This document shows positions 9,089 through 12,153 of a stretch of 12,153 nt of DNA, piece after piece. Location: assembly GCA_005879015.1 (NCBI GenBank), contig VBMC01000117.1, positions 1 through 12,153 on the forward strand, in the 5' to 3' direction. This stretch comes from Methanobacteriota archaeon (lineage in GTDB: Archaea; Thermoplasmatota; Thermoplasmata; RBG-16-68-12). The notes under the pieces were generated by a model, which saw only the letters and a program-made list of their open reading frames with translations, was not told the DNA's origin and did not search any database. The position numbers and the translations under genes are program-made. Within the stretch, counting starts at the first letter, position 1, and each line of letters starts with the position of its first letter.

Positions 9089-9850
9089 ATGGAAGGCATC
9101 CAGATTTATGAGCTCAAGCGGATGGACCTCCGCGGGGCAACGGTGATCGATGGATTCCCGAGCGTCGGGCTCGTGAGCTCGATCGTCGCGAACTATCTGA
9201 TCAACGCTCTGAACCTCGTCCAGATCGGCATCATGGACTCCGTCTATTTCCCGACCGTGGCGCTGGTCCGCGACGGACAGCCGATGAATCCCGTCCGGAT
9301 TTACGCGGGACCCAAGATGGACGACCGCGACCAGATCGTCGTCTTCATCTCCGAATTCCAGCCGCCGCCGAACCTGATCAAAGGGATCGCCGCGACGGTC
9401 CTCGACTGGGCGCAAGACGCCCGGTGCAGCCTCCTCGTATGCCCCGAGGGACTCATTGTCGACGCTCGCGAGGACGACGGAGACCGGCAGGTCGAGGTCT
9501 ACGGGATCGGTTCGACGGACAAGACCATGGACATGATCCGCAAGAACAACATCACGGTCTTCGAGGAAGGGGTCATCACCGGGGTCGCGGGAGTCCTCCT
9601 GAACGAAGGACGCAAGCGAGACTTCGACGTGATCACGCTCCTGAGCGAAGCCCATCCGGACTATCCGGACGCCCGGGCCGCGGCCCGCGCGATTGAGGTA
9701 ATCGATAAGCTCCTGCTGCACACGGAACTCGACGCACGACCGCTCTACGAGGAAGCGGAGCGCATCGAGATGCAGCTGAAGTCGATCCACCACCAGACCG
9801 AGGTTGCGAAGAAACCGAGCGAACCCGCGCGACCGAGCATGTACGGCTAA
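9089..9850 (+). CDS. PAC2-family protein, archaeal PbaB-like proteasome assembly chaperone homologue
   Basis: This 253-aa protein belongs to the PAC2 family (COG2047), which includes archaeal PbaA/PbaB and eukaryotic proteasome assembly chaperone 2. Family landmarks are an N-terminal GFPSVGLVSSIVANYLI (22-38), the central strand segment DQIVVFISEF (80-89), and ITGVAGVLLNEG (163-174) with LLSEAHPDYPDARAAAR. A charged helical tail (about 205-240) leads to a C-terminus reading Met-Tyr-Gly, which fits the HbYX pattern (hydrophobic, Tyr, any) that lets such chaperones and proteasome ATPases dock into 20S α-ring pockets. Proteasome assembly or regulation in the cytoplasm is the likely role. A TATA-like box lies about 30 nt upstream. 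The stop overlaps the end of rtcA by 4 bp in convergent orientation. No proteasome gene is in this window, so the functional link is by family only. Confidence 0.88.
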   Translation: MEGIQIYELKRMDLRGATVIDGFPSVGLVSSIVANYLINALNLVQIGIMDSVYFPTVALVRDGQPMNPVRIYAGPKMDDRDQIVVFISEFQPPPNLIKGIAATVLDWAQDARCSLLVCPEGLIVDAREDDGDRQVEVYGIGSTDKTMDMIRKNNITVFEEGVITGVAGVLLNEGRKRDFDVITLLSEAHPDYPDARAAARAIEVIDKLLLHTELDARPLYEEAERIEMQLKSIHHQTEVAKKPSEPARPSMYG

Positions 9851-10884
9851 GCGCTCGGCTCGACCTTCACTTGCCACCCGTTGCCGTCCCGGCCGACCGC
9901 GAACCGGCAGGACAAGAATTGCGGGATGAGCCACATCATCGTCTCCAAATGCCCGGAGACGGCTTGGACGCGGAAACGGGATGGGCCGTCTCCTCGGGCG
10001 ACGTACACGAGAAGCTGATCCGCCGCGTGGACGTCGAGGGTGGCTGAGGCTTCCATCTCCGCTCGGAGGGACGCAACGGCCTCCTCCCCGATTCGCTCGG
10101 AGGGCTTGCCACGTTCCGCGAGGGAATCGGATCCCAGGAGCGTGTTCTTCGTCTCCGCCCAGAGGACGAGAGCGCCACCCTGCCCGATCGCCTCCTCGCC
10201 GCGGTACACGCGTTCTTCTACCTTCACGTCTGAAATGCCGTGAAGGCGACGGAGTGCGGCGTGTTTCATTCGTTTCGGGACGTCCTCGGGAAGATTGGAA
10301 GCGTGGGCGATGCCGCGCACGCGCTGAACATCCACGCCTTCGGACGGGACGAGGGACGACCAGGACCGAGTGGGCTCAATCGCGACCTCGACAATTCCTC
10401 CGCCCCGCGGATAATATCCGCGCCGAAGAACTTCAACGTCCACATGGGCCCCGAGCCGCCGGATGAGGGGCAGGAAGACCCGGCCGAAGTAGTCGATGGG
10501 CGGAGACCAGCGGACGTCCGTCCCTCCGACCAGTCGCACCCGAACGGGTCCTCCGGCCGCGGACGCCACCGGGAGAAGGGCTTGTAAGATGAGCGTCACA
10601 CTGCCCGCGGTCCCGACGTCGAAGGAGAAGCGACCCGGCACCAGGCCGTCTCCCGGGCGGAATTCGATTGTCGATGATCCGACCGCGAGGCCAGCCACCT
10701 CGCCGCCGCACAGCTTCGCAACGGCATCGATGGCCGTCACATGCTGCGCGGCAAGGCCCGGCGTCGGCCGGCCCGCTCGGATTCGGACGACCCGCACTGG
10801 CGTGTCGGTCAAGGCGGAGAGAGCGACCGCCATGCGGAGCAGCTGGCCGCCTCCCTCGCCGTGGGCTCCGTCGACCTCGATCAT
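9847..10884 (-). CDS. rtcA: RNA 3'-terminal phosphate cyclase
   Basis: This 345-aa RtcA converts RNA 3'-phosphate ends to 2',3'-cyclic phosphates using ATP through a covalent enzyme-AMP intermediate. Supporting segments are the N-terminal GAHGEGGGQLLRMAVALSAL (6-25), RAGRPTPGLAAQHVTA (36-51), PPIDYFGRVFLPLIRRLG (128-145) and YYPRGGG (157-163). HAADQLL (286-292) places His286 at the position of the E. coli nucleotidylated His309, and the family tail SGHLETMMWLIPQF (310-323) is present. Length is normal for archaeal members. The ATG at 10884 overlaps the TGA of the upstream P-type ATPase gene by 4 bp, so translation is probably coupled. The 3' end overlaps that of the PAC2 gene. No RtcB ligase is nearby. 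Confidence 0.95.
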   Translation of the reverse strand: MIEVDGAHGEGGGQLLRMAVALSALTDTPVRVVRIRAGRPTPGLAAQHVTAIDAVAKLCGGEVAGLAVGSSTIEFRPGDGLVPGRFSFDVGTAGSVTLILQALLPVASAAGGPVRVRLVGGTDVRWSPPIDYFGRVFLPLIRRLGAHVDVEVLRRGYYPRGGGIVEVAIEPTRSWSSLVPSEGVDVQRVRGIAHASNLPEDVPKRMKHAALRRLHGISDVKVEERVYRGEEAIGQGGALVLWAETKNTLLGSDSLAERGKPSERIGEEAVASLRAEMEASATLDVHAADQLLVYVARGDGPSRFRVQAVSGHLETMMWLIPQFLSCRFAVGRDGNGWQVKVEPSA

Positions 10885-12153
10885 GACGCCGAGGCCTTCA
10901 TCCGATGCCGGACGACTTTGAGCACTTCGACGAAGGCGTACGCGGTAAAGGAAATGAGGACCGTCTCGAGCCAGTCGAGGGGAGATAGGGCCTCCGTCTC
11001 GAACACGTCATGGAGGTACGGCGTATAGATGACCGCGACTTGGAGCGCCATGGATGCGAGCACGGCGAGGATGAGCTTCGTGTTCGTGAATAGACCGATC
11101 TGCCAGATGGTCTGGCGCGGAGATCGCATGGAGAAGACGAGGAACAGTTCGAAGAACACGATGGTCGTGAAGGCGACCGTCCGGGCTCGGACGGCATCGG
11201 CCCCTTCCTGCAATTCGAGGAAGAACACGCCGAGCGTGCCGACCGTGAGGATCGCCGAGACGACGAAGATCAGGAAGAGGATGTCCCTCGAGAGCACGCC
11301 TTCCCTCGGATTGCGCGGCGGCCGGTCCATGATGTCCGTCGGGTACGGGTCCACACCGAGCGCGAGAGCGGGCAGTCCGTCCGTCACGAGGTTGATCCAG
11401 AGGAGCTGCACCGGCGCGAAGAACGGAAGGAACTTGGGGTCTGCGATGGCAAGCGTGGCAATGAACATGATCAGGACCTCGCCTGCGTTCGCGGAGAGGA
11501 GGAAGGCGACGAACTTCCGGATGTTCTCGTAAATTCCCCGGCCTTCTTCGACCGCCGCGACGATCGACGCGAAGTTGTCATCGGTGAGGACCATGTCTGC
11601 GCTCTCCTTGGCCACGTCCGTCCCCGTGATCCCCATCGCGACGCCCAGATTGGACCGCTTCAGGGCGGGGGCGTCGTTCACGCCGTCGCCGGTCATCGCG
11701 ACGATGTGCCCCGCTTTCTTCCAGGCGTCCACGATGCGCATCTTGTGTTCCGGGGCCACCCGCGCGTAGACGCGAATCCGTTCCACTTGGCGCACAAGGT
11801 CTTGATCGGACATCTTCTCGAGCTCTTCCCCCGTGAGGGCGAGGTCCCCTCCGCCGAGGATCCCCATCTCCCGGGCCACTGCCATCGCGGTGAGTCTGTG
11901 GTCCCCGGTGATCATCACGACGCGGATGCGCGCGTTCTTGCAGCGGCGGATCGCCTCGATCGCATCGGACCGTGGCGCATCCATCATCCCGGCCAGTCCG
12001 AGGAAGGTGAGGTCCGCCTCGAGTGCGTCCTCCTTCAGAGGTGGCACCTCCCCATGGAATTCACGAACCGCGAAGCCGATCACGCGGAGCGCCCGGGTGG
12101 CCATCTCCTGGTTCCGGAACTGGTACTGGCTTCGGTCGAATTCGGACAACGGC
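10881..12153 (-). CDS. P-type Ca2+-transporting ATPase, C-terminal part (5' end outside window)
   Basis: The frame stays open to the right edge, so this is the last 423 codons of a cation-pumping P-type ATPase; the phosphorylation loop DKTGT and M1-M4 lie outside. Numbering from the TTG at 12149, the fragment starts at the end of the nucleotide-binding domain and contains ITGDHRLTA (80-88), APEHKMRIVD (132-141), and the hinge MTGDGVNDAPALK (152-164). Transmembrane helices M5-M10 follow. M5 carries Asn221 and Glu224 (NAGE), and M6 carries Asn253, Thr256 and Asp257 (WINLVTDGLPALALG), matching the Ca2+ site II ligands of SERCA and PMR1. M8 lacks the SERCA site I Glu (FSMRSP instead), suggesting one ion per cycle. 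It is a plasma-membrane pump, probably exporting Ca2+; Mn2+ is also possible. The stop overlaps the rtcA start by 4 bp. Confidence 0.93.
   Translation of the reverse strand, partial: PLSEFDRSQYQFRNQEMATRALRVIGFAVREFHGEVPPLKEDALEADLTFLGLAGMMDAPRSDAIEAIRRCKNARIRVVMITGDHRLTAMAVAREMGILGGGDLALTGEELEKMSDQDLVRQVERIRVYARVAPEHKMRIVDAWKKAGHIVAMTGDGVNDAPALKRSNLGVAMGITGTDVAKESADMVLTDDNFASIVAAVEEGRGIYENIRKFVAFLLSANAGEVLIMFIATLAIADPKFLPFFAPVQLLWINLVTDGLPALALGVDPYPTDIMDRPPRNPREGVLSRDILFLIFVVSAILTVGTLGVFFLELQEGADAVRARTVAFTTIVFFELFLVFSMRSPRQTIWQIGLFTNTKLILAVLASMALQVAVIYTPYLHDVFETEALSPLDWLETVLISFTAYAFVEVLKVVRHRMKASAS

Noticed and set aside
9068..9934. 288-aa open frame antisense to the PAC2-family gene
   Set aside because: It has no domain resemblance, and the plus-strand PAC2 frame has family motifs and a TATA-like box.

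Overview
The window is a high-GC, gene-dense chromosomal segment of an archaeon, most likely a euryarchaeal Thermoplasmata-type lineage. Four things support this. The GMP synthase is split into separate ATP-pyrophosphatase and glutaminase subunits. A riboflavin-pathway reductase of the archaeal RIB7 kind is present. There is a TIGR00304/DUF131 membrane protein and a PAC2-family proteasome chaperone homologue. Short T/A-rich TATA-like boxes sit about 25-35 nt before several starts, which suggests leaderless or short-leader transcripts. The lineage assignment is inference from gene content; no rRNA or tRNA gene is present to confirm it.

Layout, left to right. The last 17 codons of GMP synthase subunit B (1-54) are followed by subunit A, guaAA (107-679), both on +. 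A perfect 8-bp stem-loop and a small unrecognised 70-aa gene (724-936, +) come next. A long leftward block on - then runs, in transcription order, from a broken archaeal RibD/RIB7 reductase (8518-7971) through a nucleoside phosphorylase-fold protein (7974-7219), a Mut7-C/DUF82 RNase-like protein (7222-6767), carA (6688-5606), carB (5583-2359) and a TIGR00304 membrane protein (2334-1909) to serA (1871-927). The first three genes overlap by 4 bp at each junction, and the car group has gaps of 22-37 nt. Facing away from this block are an OsmC-like protein (8602-9018, +) and a PAC2-family protein (9089-9850, +). The latter converges with 4 bp of overlap on rtcA (10884-9847, -), which overlaps by 4 bp with an upstream P-type Ca2+-ATPase gene cut by the right edge (12153-10881, -).

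Most genes are housekeeping: GMP synthesis, carbamoyl phosphate for pyrimidines and arginine, serine biosynthesis, RNA end modification, thiol peroxide/redox defence, proteasome assembly and calcium export. No CRISPR array, insertion sequence, tRNA or rRNA was found, and no stretch over 100 bases lacks a gene, apart from the disrupted reductase. I see no undescribed multi-gene system. The points most worth a second look are four. The archaeal RibD-type reductase has lost about 37 central residues together with its reading frame. The nucleoside phosphorylase homologue lacks the usual phosphate-binding arginine. The PAC2 protein ends in a HbYX-like Met-Tyr-Gly tail. The 70-aa gene is unassigned.
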